A DNA stretch of 24,056 bases from JAKAVK01 sp964419095 (GTDB lineage: Archaea; Micrarchaeota; Micrarchaeia; Micrarchaeales; CABMGC01). The notes beneath the pieces are model-generated. The model was given only the letters and a program-made list of their open reading frames with translations, ran no database searches and was not told where the DNA came from. The translations under genes and the position numbers were made by a program. The stretch spans positions 1 through 24,056 of the forward strand of contig CAYQOG010000014.1 in the NCBI GenBank assembly GCA_964419095.1, read 5' to 3'. Numbering within the stretch: the stretch's first letter is position 1; the number at the start of each line of letters is the position of its first letter. This document shows, one piece after another, positions 14,593 to 21,128 of the stretch.

Positions 14593-14641
14593 TATCGGAG
14601 CCTATACTAAGCAGCATTTTAACTGAAAAAGGCCTCCGATA
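14593..14641. repeat. Inverted repeat flanking the ATP synthase promoter
   Basis: TATCGGAG (14593-14600) and CTCCGATA (14634-14641) are exact reverse complements, 33 bases apart, and bracket the TATA element of the A-ATPase operon. They could be paired half-sites for a looping regulator. The left arm would lie about at the transcription start. Confidence 0.35.
14615..14624 (-). promoter_or_regulatory. TATA element of the A-ATPase operon
   Basis: On the minus strand AGTTAAAATG occupies 14624-14615, 33-42 bases before the atpH ATG. This puts the transcript start near 14595 and leaves a short leader that includes the GGTGG ribosome-binding site at 14591-14587. It is the only promoter-like element seen for the whole nine-gene operon. 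Confidence 0.45.
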
Positions 14642-14659
14642 GTAATGGGTAGGTGAAAG

Positions 14660-14667
14660 TTTAAAAG
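14660..14667 (+). promoter_or_regulatory. TATA box of the THUMP/FtsJ methyltransferase gene
   Basis: TTTAAAAG lies 31-38 bases before ATG 14698, which implies a leader of roughly ten bases. No Shine-Dalgarno sequence is visible. Confidence 0.5.
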
Positions 14668-14697
14668 GATTTAGATAGCTCCCTATACGGTAAATTC

Positions 14698-15756
14698 ATG
14701 CTATATTTTGTGCAGACGGCAGTTTTCTTTGAGGAGAGCTCGCTTGATGAACTAGGAAGAATGGCCAAGTTCAGGATAATCGACAGGCAGCTAAACAATC
14801 TTATCGTAGATGCGAGTGTTGATTTGTCGAGGAAAATACGCGAAATTAATACTATTTTTATCTACAGCGCATTCAAACTCCTTTCAAAGAGCAAGATATC
14901 CAAGACAGACTACCTGGATTCGATATACAAGGCCATAATTAGGGTCATAAAAGCCTCAAGAATAGGCAAAAATGAGGTAGTAAAGCTCGAATGCTATGAC
15001 ATAAACAACAGGGAAGGCTATTCCGCAAAGGATCTTGAGGTAAGATTCGGCGAAAGGCTCATTGTCGACGGCTATAAGGCGGATATTATAGGCCCGGAGA
15101 GACTTATTTATGCTGTTCTTCTCAATGGAATTTGTTATGTTGGACAGGAAAAGTACGCAAAACTGGGGAAAAAGGTGCTGAATCCGCAGAGATACTACTC
15201 GCAAATCAAGCATACAAGCAGGGCTGAGCTGAAAATAGCGGAAGGATTCAACGAATTCGGGATAAAAGGCAGTGGAATTGCAATAGATCTCGGTGCCGCT
15301 CCCGGAGGATGGAGCAGTTTCCTTGCAAAAAGTCATTTCAAGGTAATCTCCGTCGACACTGCAGGCCTGGATTACGAATCACTCAAGGCCGCAGGATTGA
15401 AAGTGAAGGTGGTAAAATCTGCCGCAGGAGTTGCAAAAGAGCTGCAGAGGAGCGATATTGTCCATCTGAAGAGCAAATCAGAGGAAATAATGGGCACTTT
15501 GAAGGGAATCAATGCAGATTTGCTTGCAAACGACATGAATATGCATTGCGAATCGTCATCCGAAGTGGTGCTCAAGTACTCAAAGCTGTTAAAGAAAGGC
15601 GGCATACTGTTAATGACGATAAAATGCATAACGAGGAATGCCCCGAAGTACATCAGGATTACGGAGAAACTTCTTTTCAAGGAGTTTTCTATAAAAAATA
15701 TCAAGGTTCTCCCTTCCAACAGGCAGGAAGTTACTCTTTTTGCTGTGAAGAAGTAG
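14698..15756 (+). CDS. THUMP-like plus FtsJ/RrmJ-type RNA 2'-O-methyltransferase
   Basis: This 352-residue, SAM-dependent enzyme is predicted to methylate a ribose in RNA. The C-terminal half has the SAM motif AIDLGAAPGGWSSFL (195-209) and all four residues of the RrmJ-type K-D-K-E tetrad: Lys179 in SRAELK, Asp279 in LLANDMN, Lys309 in MTIKC and Glu344 in RQEVTL. The N-terminal half (about 1-145) looks like a THUMP-type RNA-binding domain, giving an architecture like bacterial RlmM. The RNA target is unknown and could be rRNA or tRNA. It ends about five bases before the 3' end of the convergent RNase P RNA gene. Confidence 0.82.
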   Translation: MLYFVQTAVFFEESSLDELGRMAKFRIIDRQLNNLIVDASVDLSRKIREINTIFIYSAFKLLSKSKISKTDYLDSIYKAIIRVIKASRIGKNEVVKLECYDINNREGYSAKDLEVRFGERLIVDGYKADIIGPERLIYAVLLNGICYVGQEKYAKLGKKVLNPQRYYSQIKHTSRAELKIAEGFNEFGIKGSGIAIDLGAAPGGWSSFLAKSHFKVISVDTAGLDYESLKAAGLKVKVVKSAAGVAKELQRSDIVHLKSKSEEIMGTLKGINADLLANDMNMHCESSSEVVLKYSKLLKKGGILLMTIKCITRNAPKYIRITEKLLFKEFSIKNIKVLPSNRQEVTLFAVKK

Positions 15757-15760
15757 AAGT

Positions 15761-16004
15761 AGTGGTGTGCCGTAGCCCCCCTTCTGTTTTAGATGGCATT
15801 CGACTAAGCGGCATTTACGCCTTGCATGCTCATTCGTATGCGCATCGGCCGTTTCATCCGCACCGGCGCGCTCGTCGTGTCATCGCTTTAATGTGCCGCA
15901 GCGGTCTCGTTTCTGTTCCGAATGGGGCCTTAGACCCCGCATACGTCTGCATGGGGAGAGCTTCCTCAGTCATTTTATAGACCGTGAGCCATCCGCACAC
16001 CACT
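15761..16004 (-). ncRNA. rnpB: Archaeal RNase P RNA, compact (about 244 nt)
   Basis: This RNA is the catalytic subunit of RNase P, which trims tRNA 5' leaders. Read on the minus strand, the ends AGTGGTGTGC and GCACACCACT pair perfectly over ten bases as helix P1. CTGAGGAAGCTCTCCCC near the 5' end is the conserved CR-I/P4 strand, and ACAGAAGGGGGGCTAC near the 3' end is CR-V with the opposite P4 strand. Between them AGAAACGAGACCGC matches the archaeal CR-II/III region, and GATGAAACGGCCG is another conserved loop. A TATA box at 16026-16035 places the transcript start at P1. Two open frames that cross this region are chance shadows. Confidence 0.88.
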
Positions 16005-16025
16005 GGTATTGCTTTGCAATTTGTG

Positions 16026-16035
16026 CTATATAAAT
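16026..16035 (-). promoter_or_regulatory. TATA box of the RNase P RNA gene
   Basis: CTATATAAAT on the plus strand reads ATTTATATAG on the minus strand. It is centred about 26 bases before 16004, the first base of helix P1. The spacing supports the predicted 5' end of the RNA. Confidence 0.65.
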
Positions 16036-16131
16036 CTCTGCTTTCTGCCGCTCCGGAAACGGAATTTAGTAGAAAATGCTTATTAAGATGGAAATAGCAT
16101 ATCTGATTATTCAGGTGTGGCAGGTAATCAT

Positions 16132-16716
16132 ATGGTCTACAGAGGAGCGATTCTGGATAAGCCGAGAGGCGCGGATGCCATAGACCTCGCGAGCGCACTT
16201 CCAAAACCGCGTGAATGGAAGGACATCAAGGAATTGAGCAGGGGGCTGAGCCACGTGGACTTTTCAAAGCTTTTGGAGCTTGTCGGGGAGGACCCCAAGA
16301 TACTTGAACAGGGGCCGGAAGAACTCGGGCGTAAGCTCTTGTATTTCTCCAGGAACTGGAGCATGGGAACGGACTTCTTCGCAGAGCATCCTTGGGTGCT
16401 GAAGCTCTCGCTGGACTGGGACATAATACCCAGGATAGAGTGGATAACCTCGACGGATACGCTAAGACCCAGTAGGAACAAACCCGAACGGGAACCTCCC
16501 GTATACCGAAATGTGAGCGACGAGTTCGTCAGGTACAATATGCCAAGGATCCTGGCAGGAGACAGAATAGACTTCGTAAAATTCATGCGCGGGGAGTTCC
16601 TTACAGAGCAGGAGCTGAAGAGAGAGAAGGCGAGTGACGTTCATTCGGCATTTGGGAAGTTCGCAACTTCATTTGCCAACAAACTCGAGGAAGAGCTGCG
16701 CCGTGAAACGCCTTAA
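16132..16716 (+). CDS. Unrecognised protein, 194 residues
   Basis: I do not recognise this protein. It is soluble, tryptophan- and proline-rich in the middle (FSRNWSMGTDFFAEHPWVLK, then PSRNKPEREPPVYRNVSDEF), and ends in a charged helix (FANKLEEELRRETP). It has no signal peptide, membrane segment, cysteines or obvious catalytic motif. The start is ATG 16132, because AGGTAATC at 16122-16129 fits the archaeal anti-Shine-Dalgarno sequence; the upstream GTG at 16117 has no such support. It converges with the HAD gene, with only three bases between stops. Codon use looks like the neighbouring housekeeping genes, so it is probably a resident gene. Confidence 0.75.
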   Translation: MVYRGAILDKPRGADAIDLASALPKPREWKDIKELSRGLSHVDFSKLLELVGEDPKILEQGPEELGRKLLYFSRNWSMGTDFFAEHPWVLKLSLDWDIIPRIEWITSTDTLRPSRNKPEREPPVYRNVSDEFVRYNMPRILAGDRIDFVKFMRGEFLTEQELKREKASDVHSAFGKFATSFANKLEEELRRETP

Positions 16717-16719
16717 TAT

Positions 16720-17400
16720 TCACCTCGAATCGAGGAAAGAGAGTATCTTTGGCCTGTCCTTTATGCTCTTGACCGCAAGGTCTGCGCCTGCGTCCCTGAG
16801 ATCCTCTTCTGAATAGCTTCCGTTTGCTATTCCTATCGTCGCAACGCCTGCTGCCTTCGCGCCCTTTATCAGGTGCGGGGAGTTTGCAACAACTGCGATC
16901 TCTGTTTTGTTCACTCCCAGCTCCGAGGCTGCCTTCTCTGCTGCCTTGTTGACTATATCGACATATTCCTTTCCGTCTCCGGCAAACGCTCCTGTCTTGA
17001 AGAAACCATGTATCGTTGCCTTCTCTGCCCTGAACCTTGCTATCTTCTCCGTTTCGCCGGTAACCATGCCCATGGTTATGTTCTTTTTCCAGATCTGGCC
17101 GAGCAGGTCCCTTGCCCCGTCGTTCAGTATGAGCTTGTCGTGTCCGGCAACGTTGTAATAAGTGTAATACAAATCCTCAGTTATCCTGTGCAGCTTTGCC
17201 TTTATTTCCTCCTCGTCCATGCTGTCCTTCCTGAGCACGTCCTCCGCTATGTTTTGTGATGTCCATCCCTGATAGTCCTTCAGATCCACCGTGACTATCC
17301 TGCCGTAGATGTTGCGTATTGATTCGGACATGTACTCGGAAATGTCCTTGCTGTCCCTGACCAGCAAGCTTCCAACATCGAATAGGACAAGTTTATACAT
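16720..17400 (-). CDS. HAD-fold protein with degenerate catalytic motifs
   Basis: This 226-residue protein has the size and cap layout of phosphoglycolate-phosphatase-like HAD proteins. Motif I is FDVGSLL: nucleophile Asp8 is present, but the usual Asp two residues later is Gly10. Motif II Thr114 is present in GMVTGET. Motif IV, normally GDSxxD, reads ANSPHL (172-177), so both metal-binding acids are replaced by Asn173 and Leu177. Downstream IKGAKAAGVATIGIANG is normal. It should bind little Mg2+ and may be a pseudo-enzyme or have shifted chemistry. ATG 17400 lies 12 bases after the histone stop, so the two are probably co-transcribed. Confidence 0.85.
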   Translation of the reverse strand: MYKLVLFDVGSLLVRDSKDISEYMSESIRNIYGRIVTVDLKDYQGWTSQNIAEDVLRKDSMDEEEIKAKLHRITEDLYYTYYNVAGHDKLILNDGARDLLGQIWKKNITMGMVTGETEKIARFRAEKATIHGFFKTGAFAGDGKEYVDIVNKAAEKAASELGVNKTEIAVVANSPHLIKGAKAAGVATIGIANGSYSEEDLRDAGADLAVKSIKDRPKILSFLDSR

Positions 17401-17412
17401 GAAAATGCCTCT

Positions 17413-17607
17413 TCACTTTGCCAGTTCAATATCCGTTTTCTTAACGGTCTTCCTCTTTGCGTGGGCGGCAAGCTGCACAGACTTCTTCGCTATTCTGAAT
17501 GCATATCTGTTCACAGCCTCGGAGAGTTCTTCAGCCGCATCGTCGCTTATCCTTTCGGCTCCGGCATCCTTAAGTATCTTCTTCACCGTAAGTGTGCTTA
17601 TTGGCAT
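17413..17607 (-). CDS. Archaeal histone
   Basis: This is a 64-residue single histone-fold protein of the HMf type that dimerises and wraps DNA. It begins MPISTLTVKKILKDAGAERI and continues through DDAAEELSEAVNRYAFRIAK to RKTVKKTDIELAK, with the three helices and the RKTVK loop that binds DNA. It has no N- or C-terminal tail. The frame extends three codons upstream to TTG 17616, but ATG 17607 gives the usual length. It precedes the HAD gene and diverges from the GNAT gene. Confidence 0.95.
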   Translation of the reverse strand: MPISTLTVKKILKDAGAERISDDAAEELSEAVNRYAFRIAKKSVQLAAHAKRKTVKKTDIELAK

Positions 17608-17634
17608 AAAGAACAAGAGCCTTTGGCATAAAGA
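17601..17634. repeat. 12-bp direct repeat over the histone start
   Basis: TTGGCATAAAGA occurs at 17601-17612 and again at 17623-17634, 22 bases apart. The first copy contains the histone start codon on the minus strand; the second contains an out-of-frame ATG in the same context. It may be a binding site pair or a small duplication of the initiation region. Confidence 0.5.
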
Positions 17635-17636
17635 GT

Positions 17637-17644
17637 CTTAAAAA
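17637..17644. promoter_or_regulatory. Shared TATA-like element of the GNAT and histone genes
   Basis: CTTAAAAA lies 21-28 bases before the GNAT ATG at 17665, an ideal leaderless distance. Its reverse complement TTTTTAAG lies 30-37 bases before the histone ATG. One element may serve both divergent genes. Confidence 0.45.
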
Positions 17645-17664
17645 CCTTGCTGATTAGTGGAATA

Positions 17665-18153
17665 ATGTTAAAGATAAGGAATCTGGAGGAAGGGGATTTC
17701 AAGGCGCTCTCAGAGTTCATACTCGAGATATACAGGGAATATCCCGCTTCCATGTGGTTCGAGCGTGAGCCCACTCCTGAGAGCCTCGAGAGGCTTTTCC
17801 AGCAAAAATTGCAGGGGATGGCGGAGAAACGTGTTGTGGATGTAGTTGTCGATGACGGATCGATAATCGGAGAGGCCGAAATAGCCAAGGTTGCCGGGCC
17901 GATCGGCTATGTTGGGATAATAATAAGGAAGGAACACCGAGGCAGGGGCCTCGGGGCGCATCTTCTTGAGAGAGCGTATGCACAGGCATCATTGAATGGG
18001 ATAACGGAACTGAGGGCTGAGGTCGCGGAGGGCAATTCCGCTGCACTAAGGCTCTTTGAAAAGCAGGGTTTCGAGTTCGCGAGTATCGAGGACTCGAAGA
18101 TAATCCATGATGGGAAGAACAGAAAGATACGACTTCTCAGGAAAAGGGTCTAG
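17665..18153 (+). CDS. GNAT-family N-acetyltransferase
   Basis: This 163-residue protein transfers an acetyl group from acetyl-CoA to an amine. Motif A, the acetyl-CoA pyrophosphate loop, is HRGRGLGAHLLERA (R-G-x-G-x-G around residues 92-97), preceded by strand GYVGIIIRKEH. Motif B follows in NSAALRLFEKQGFEF. The N terminus LKIRNLEEGDFKALSEFI is the usual GNAT start. The start is ATG 17665, placed by the TATA element; TTG 17647 in the same frame is less likely. The substrate is unknown: ribosomal protein, another protein N terminus or a small amine are possible. It stops three bases before the convergent membrane-protein gene. Confidence 0.88.
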   Translation: MLKIRNLEEGDFKALSEFILEIYREYPASMWFEREPTPESLERLFQQKLQGMAEKRVVDVVVDDGSIIGEAEIAKVAGPIGYVGIIIRKEHRGRGLGAHLLERAYAQASLNGITELRAEVAEGNSAALRLFEKQGFEFASIEDSKIIHDGKNRKIRLLRKRV

Positions 18154-18156
18154 AGA

Positions 18157-18780
18157 TCAGTGGCTTGCGTTGTAGGTGGAGTAGAACGTGCCGTTGGGCT
18201 CAGAGAGTATTGCATAGACGGACTTGCTGGTCTGCGGTGCCGAATAGTTGACTACCCATACCTTGGTGTAGTTGTATCCGTTTATCGATGTCTGAGGGTA
18301 GTATAGCGCGTGCACAATCACGTTGTTATAGCCATTGAGGTTCACGAAAGACTTAATTGCCGAGGCGTTGGCATATTCGTAAGAGTAGACTGTGGCGACC
18401 GGGAACGACCCTATGGTGTATGGCAGCCCGGTGTACCCGGTTATCTGGCAGTTCTGCGTGTAAATGTTGTCGGTCCTGTTGACAAAGCCGTATTTCGGGT
18501 AATCGAAAGAGTAGATTATGTACGTAGGGCACGGAGTTGTCGGGTTGTTTATGAAAGATACTACAACGTGCCAGCTTCCCTGATACGTTGACGGAGTCTC
18601 GTTAGTAATGTTGATTATGGCTTTTGGGCTGTGGTTCTGCAGATAGCTGACTATCAGCTGCGCTGCCTGGGACTCGGTGACAGGGCCTGCAACGAAGACC
18701 TTCTCGAATGCGTAGTAGACTGCCGCGACAATGAGTATCAGCACTATCGCCACTACTATCGTCTTTGTCAGAAGATCCAT
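18157..18780 (-). CDS. Membrane-anchored extracytoplasmic protein of unknown function
   Basis: This 207-residue protein has one N-terminal membrane helix (about residues 7-28, KTIVVAIVLILIVAAVYYAF) followed by a soluble domain. That domain is rich in Tyr, Asn, Ser and Thr with many N-x-S/T sequons (NITNET, FVNRTD, YANASA, EPNGTFYSTYNAS), so it is probably outside the cell and N-glycosylated. Two Cys (TPCPTY, TQNCQIT) could form a disulfide. I recognise no family. A TATA box sits 21-30 bases before ATG 18780. It may belong with the pilin-like protein beyond thiI as part of the cell surface. Confidence 0.8.
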   Translation of the reverse strand: MDLLTKTIVVAIVLILIVAAVYYAFEKVFVAGPVTESQAAQLIVSYLQNHSPKAIINITNETPSTYQGSWHVVVSFINNPTTPCPTYIIYSFDYPKYGFVNRTDNIYTQNCQITGYTGLPYTIGSFPVATVYSYEYANASAIKSFVNLNGYNNVIVHALYYPQTSINGYNYTKVWVVNYSAPQTSKSVYAILSEPNGTFYSTYNASH

Positions 18781-18800
18781 GGTTTAGCTATCTGAACAAA

Positions 18801-18810
18801 CGTATAAAAG
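18801..18810 (-). promoter_or_regulatory. TATA box of the membrane-anchored protein gene
   Basis: CGTATAAAAG reads CTTTTATACG on the minus strand, 21-30 bases before ATG 18780. This is the expected placement for a leaderless archaeal transcript. Confidence 0.6.
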
Positions 18811-18828
18811 GTTTACGAAGGAGAATGT

Positions 18829-18848
18829 GCTTTCCGCCGTTGGAAAGC
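18829..18848. repeat. Perfect 7-bp hairpin in the intergenic gap
   Basis: GCTTTCC (18829-18835) and GGAAAGC (18842-18848) pair around the six-base loop GCCGTT. It lies between the divergent promoters of the membrane-protein gene and thiI, outside both predicted transcripts. It may be a protein-binding site or chance. Confidence 0.35.
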
Positions 18849-18872
18849 GGGCTCAGGGAAATGATTCAGTCT

Positions 18873-18880
18873 TATTAAAT
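18873..18880 (+). promoter_or_regulatory. TATA box of thiI
   Basis: TATTAAAT lies 21-28 bases before ATG 18901 and so supports that codon, not the upstream TTG 18880 which overlaps the box, as the start of a leaderless message. Confidence 0.55.
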
Positions 18881-18900
18881 TGCGCCAGCATATCATTATC

Positions 18901-20052
18901 ATGCAATTCAGGTCCGGGGAGATGGTAGTCACTGTGAGGTTCGGTGAGCTCTGGCTGCGCGGGAGGAACAGAGGTATGTACATAAGCGCGCTGCGGAAGA
19001 ATCTGATCTCGATGATTGATACCAAGGCGTTTTTCCTTGAGAACGGATATGACCGCTTCATAATAAGGCCGCGCGAAGGCGCTGACATCGAGAAGCTCAA
19101 GGTTGCGTTGTCGCACCTCTTCGGGATAAGCGGTTATGAGGTATCGTATGCGACGAAACCCAACCTCGTTTCCATAAACAGCATGGCAAAAATACTGCTG
19201 AAGAAGGAAAAGCCGAAGTCGGTCAAAATAAACGCGCACAGGAGCTACAAGAAGTTCAAGTTCAATTCCATTGACATAACAAGAAAACTGATCAAGACCC
19301 TTGAAGGCATGGGCGTAGAGCCGGAGCTCCATGACTACGATGCGGAGCTTTTCGTAAACGTCACAAAGGATGCCGCCTTCCTCTACATAGGCAGGACAAA
19401 GGGGCTTGGCGGACTGCCTGTCGGAACGAGCGGTAAGGGAGTTGTGCTCCTTTCAGGAGGAATAGACTCTCCGGTAGCAGCGTGGTATGCGATGAAACGG
19501 GGCGTAGAGCCCATTTACGTCCACATCCATGGGTTCCCTAAAGCAGATGAGGCGCTGAAATCGAAGATACCCAGGCTCATCAGGCTGCTCTCCGCTTATG
19601 GCCGGCCGATAAAGACATACTACATACCCTCGCACCTCTTCCAGGTGGCATCGATGAAGAGCGGCAGGCATGAACTGATACTGCTCAAGGCCTTCATGCT
19701 GAGAATTGCGGAACTGGTGGCAGAGAAGGAGGATGCAGAGGCCATTTTCACCGGGGAGAGCCTAGGGCAGGTGGCCTCGCAGACCATTTCCAATCTGCAG
19801 GCGGAGCAGAACGAGGTAAGGAAGCAGATACTGCGGCCATTGATAGGCTTTGACAAGGAGGAGATAATAGCGGTGGCGAAGAAGATAGGCACTTACGGGG
19901 AATCGATAAAGCCTTACAGGGACGTCTGCTCTATAAATTCAAAGAATCCGGCAACGCGTACGGATGTGGAGTTCATGGGCAAGCTCTTCAAGAAGTTCAA
20001 GATCGACTCGGTCGCGAAGAGATCCCTCAAGGATGCAAAGGCAGTCGGCTGA
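18901..20052 (+). CDS. thiI: tRNA 4-thiouridine synthase ThiI
   Basis: This 383-residue enzyme adenylates and thiolates U8 of tRNA. Domains in order are an N-terminal ferredoxin-like region (VVTVRFGELWLRGRNR), a THUMP domain (to about residue 165, ending with the block GLGGLPVGTSGKG) and a PP-loop ATPase with SGGIDS at 185-190. The sulfur-handling Cys343 is in YRDVCSINSKNP. There is no C-terminal rhodanese domain, as in most archaeal ThiI, so sulfur must come from another source. Start choice: the TATA box at 18873-18880 is ideally spaced to ATG 18901. A role in thiazole synthesis is less likely without the rhodanese domain. Confidence 0.94.
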   Translation: MQFRSGEMVVTVRFGELWLRGRNRGMYISALRKNLISMIDTKAFFLENGYDRFIIRPREGADIEKLKVALSHLFGISGYEVSYATKPNLVSINSMAKILLKKEKPKSVKINAHRSYKKFKFNSIDITRKLIKTLEGMGVEPELHDYDAELFVNVTKDAAFLYIGRTKGLGGLPVGTSGKGVVLLSGGIDSPVAAWYAMKRGVEPIYVHIHGFPKADEALKSKIPRLIRLLSAYGRPIKTYYIPSHLFQVASMKSGRHELILLKAFMLRIAELVAEKEDAEAIFTGESLGQVASQTISNLQAEQNEVRKQILRPLIGFDKEEIIAVAKKIGTYGESIKPYRDVCSINSKNPATRTDVEFMGKLFKKFKIDSVAKRSLKDAKAVG

Positions 20053-20081
20053 AAGCGCTGAGGTCTCCTCAATCAGTTAGG

Positions 20082-20089
20082 AATTTAAG
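20082..20089 (+). promoter_or_regulatory. TATA box of the pilin-like gene
   Basis: AATTTAAG lies 24-31 bases before ATG 20113, consistent with a short or absent leader. Confidence 0.45.
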
Positions 20090-20112
20090 CGTGCGAGTAA
20101 CAATAGGCGTGT

Positions 20113-20604
20113 ATGGAGATGCGGAATCCGCGGCTGCAGGCGGCGATGGAGTACCTTACCACCTACGGATGGGCCATACTGATCATCGCGCTCGTGGCCA
20201 TTGCCCTTTTCTACCTACGCGTCTTCAACCCCTCCACAAGCTCTGACTGCATACTTACCGCGGGAATCACCTGCTCGAACCTTTACATGACCACCAATGG
20301 ACTTCTCAGCGTCACGCTGGTCCAGAATACGCAGACTCCGATAAACATAACTGCGATAGGGTGCAACACCAATACCACAATCTCCAATACCATCATGACG
20401 CTGCCGAACAATCCGCCTTCAAACCAGTTCACCGTGAACATAGGCGGCAATTACACAATGGCATTGCAGTGCTACTCTGCGGGAAAGGCCTTCTCAGGCC
20501 CAGTCGGCAACAGCTATTCGGGCTACCTGCTGGTGAATTACACGCAACAGTATTCGGCCCTTCCACACACGATCTACGGGAACCTCAATGTAAGGGTCTC
20601 GTGA
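20113..20604 (+). CDS. Type IV pilin/archaellin-like protein with class III signal peptide
   Basis: This 163-residue protein begins MEMRNPRLQAAMEYLTTYGW, followed by a hydrophobic helix (AILIIALVAIALFYL, to about residue 36). A basic leader, a QAAMEYL junction and a hydrophobic stretch are the marks of a prepilin-peptidase substrate. This exact AAMEYLTTYGWAIL pattern recurs in ARMAN/DPANN proteins. The remaining 125 residues are Thr/Asn/Ser-rich with N-x-S/T sites (NITAIG, NTTISN, NYTMAL, NYTQQY) and three or four Cys, so it is probably a glycosylated surface filament subunit. ATG 20119 is an alternative start. It converges with nrdR, with one base between stops. Confidence 0.85.
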   Translation: MEMRNPRLQAAMEYLTTYGWAILIIALVAIALFYLRVFNPSTSSDCILTAGITCSNLYMTTNGLLSVTLVQNTQTPINITAIGCNTNTTISNTIMTLPNNPPSNQFTVNIGGNYTMALQCYSAGKAFSGPVGNSYSGYLLVNYTQQYSALPHTIYGNLNVRVS

Positions 20605-20605
20605 G

Positions 20606-21076
20606 TCATTTCTTCCTTGCCTTCTCCGCCTTCTTGAAAAGTAGGACGGTCTTCCTGAATTCCTCGGGAGAATCGAAATTGTTGTATACGCTTGCGAACC
20701 TTATGTATGCCACAGGGTCGAGCCTGAAGAGCTCCTTTACCAGCATGTCCCCTATCTTCCTGCTCTCAATCTCATGTATTCCGCTGGCGCGGATCTTGCC
20801 CTCTATCTTTTCCACTATCGCATCCATCTGCTCCCTGCTGACGGGCCGCTTCTCGCAGGCGTGGAGTATTCCGTTTAGCAGCTTCGTCCTCTCGAAGGGC
20901 TGCCTTGTCTGGTCTTTCTTTATTACTGTGATCTGCGCAAGGTCCACGCTCTCGTAGGTTGTGAATCGCTTCTTGCAGGATGCACACTCCCTTCTCCTTC
21001 GCACGGACTCTCCGTTAACGCTATCCCTTGAGTCGATGACATCTGTGTTGCTGGATCTGCAGTATGGGCATCTCAT
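20606..21076 (-). CDS. nrdR: NrdR-type repressor of ribonucleotide reductase
   Basis: This 156-residue regulator senses ATP/dATP and represses ribonucleotide reductase genes. The N-terminal zinc ribbon MRCPYCRSSNTDVIDSRDS uses Cys3/Cys6 and Cys31/Cys34 (CASCKKRF), with the basic RRRRE stretch between them. An ATP-cone domain follows (about 48-140: ITVIKKDQTRQPFERTKLLNGI and VAYIRFASVYNNFDSPEEF). It lies 52 bases downstream of nrdJ on the same strand, with GGAGATG at 21083-21089 as ribosome-binding site. NrdR is common in bacteria and less so in archaea, so it may have been acquired together with nrdJ. Its target boxes would be upstream of nrdJ, outside the window. Confidence 0.95.
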   Translation of the reverse strand: MRCPYCRSSNTDVIDSRDSVNGESVRRRRECASCKKRFTTYESVDLAQITVIKKDQTRQPFERTKLLNGILHACEKRPVSREQMDAIVEKIEGKIRASGIHEIESRKIGDMLVKELFRLDPVAYIRFASVYNNFDSPEEFRKTVLLFKKAEKARKK

Positions 21077-21128
21077 TGCCTACATCTCCTTCCGCTGATG
21101 CAAAGAAGGTGCGGGAGGTTTCCTTGAA

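Noticed and set aside
13903..14610. 235-codon plus-strand frame opposite atpI and atpH
   Set aside because: It is antisense to the conserved ATPase genes and its hydrophobic, low-complexity translation is an antisense artefact.
15309..15980. Long plus-strand open frame (223 codons) across the methyltransferase end and rnpB
   Set aside because: It overlaps the methyltransferase gene out of frame and continues into conserved RNase P RNA. The translation is rich in Arg, His and Cys and not protein-like.
15854..16204. Minus-strand open frame of 116 codons over rnpB
   Set aside because: It covers the RNase P RNA and its promoter, and its composition does not resemble a protein.
20361..20957. 198-codon plus-strand frame spanning the pilin-like gene and nrdR
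   Set aside because: It crosses two well-supported genes in the wrong frame or strand.
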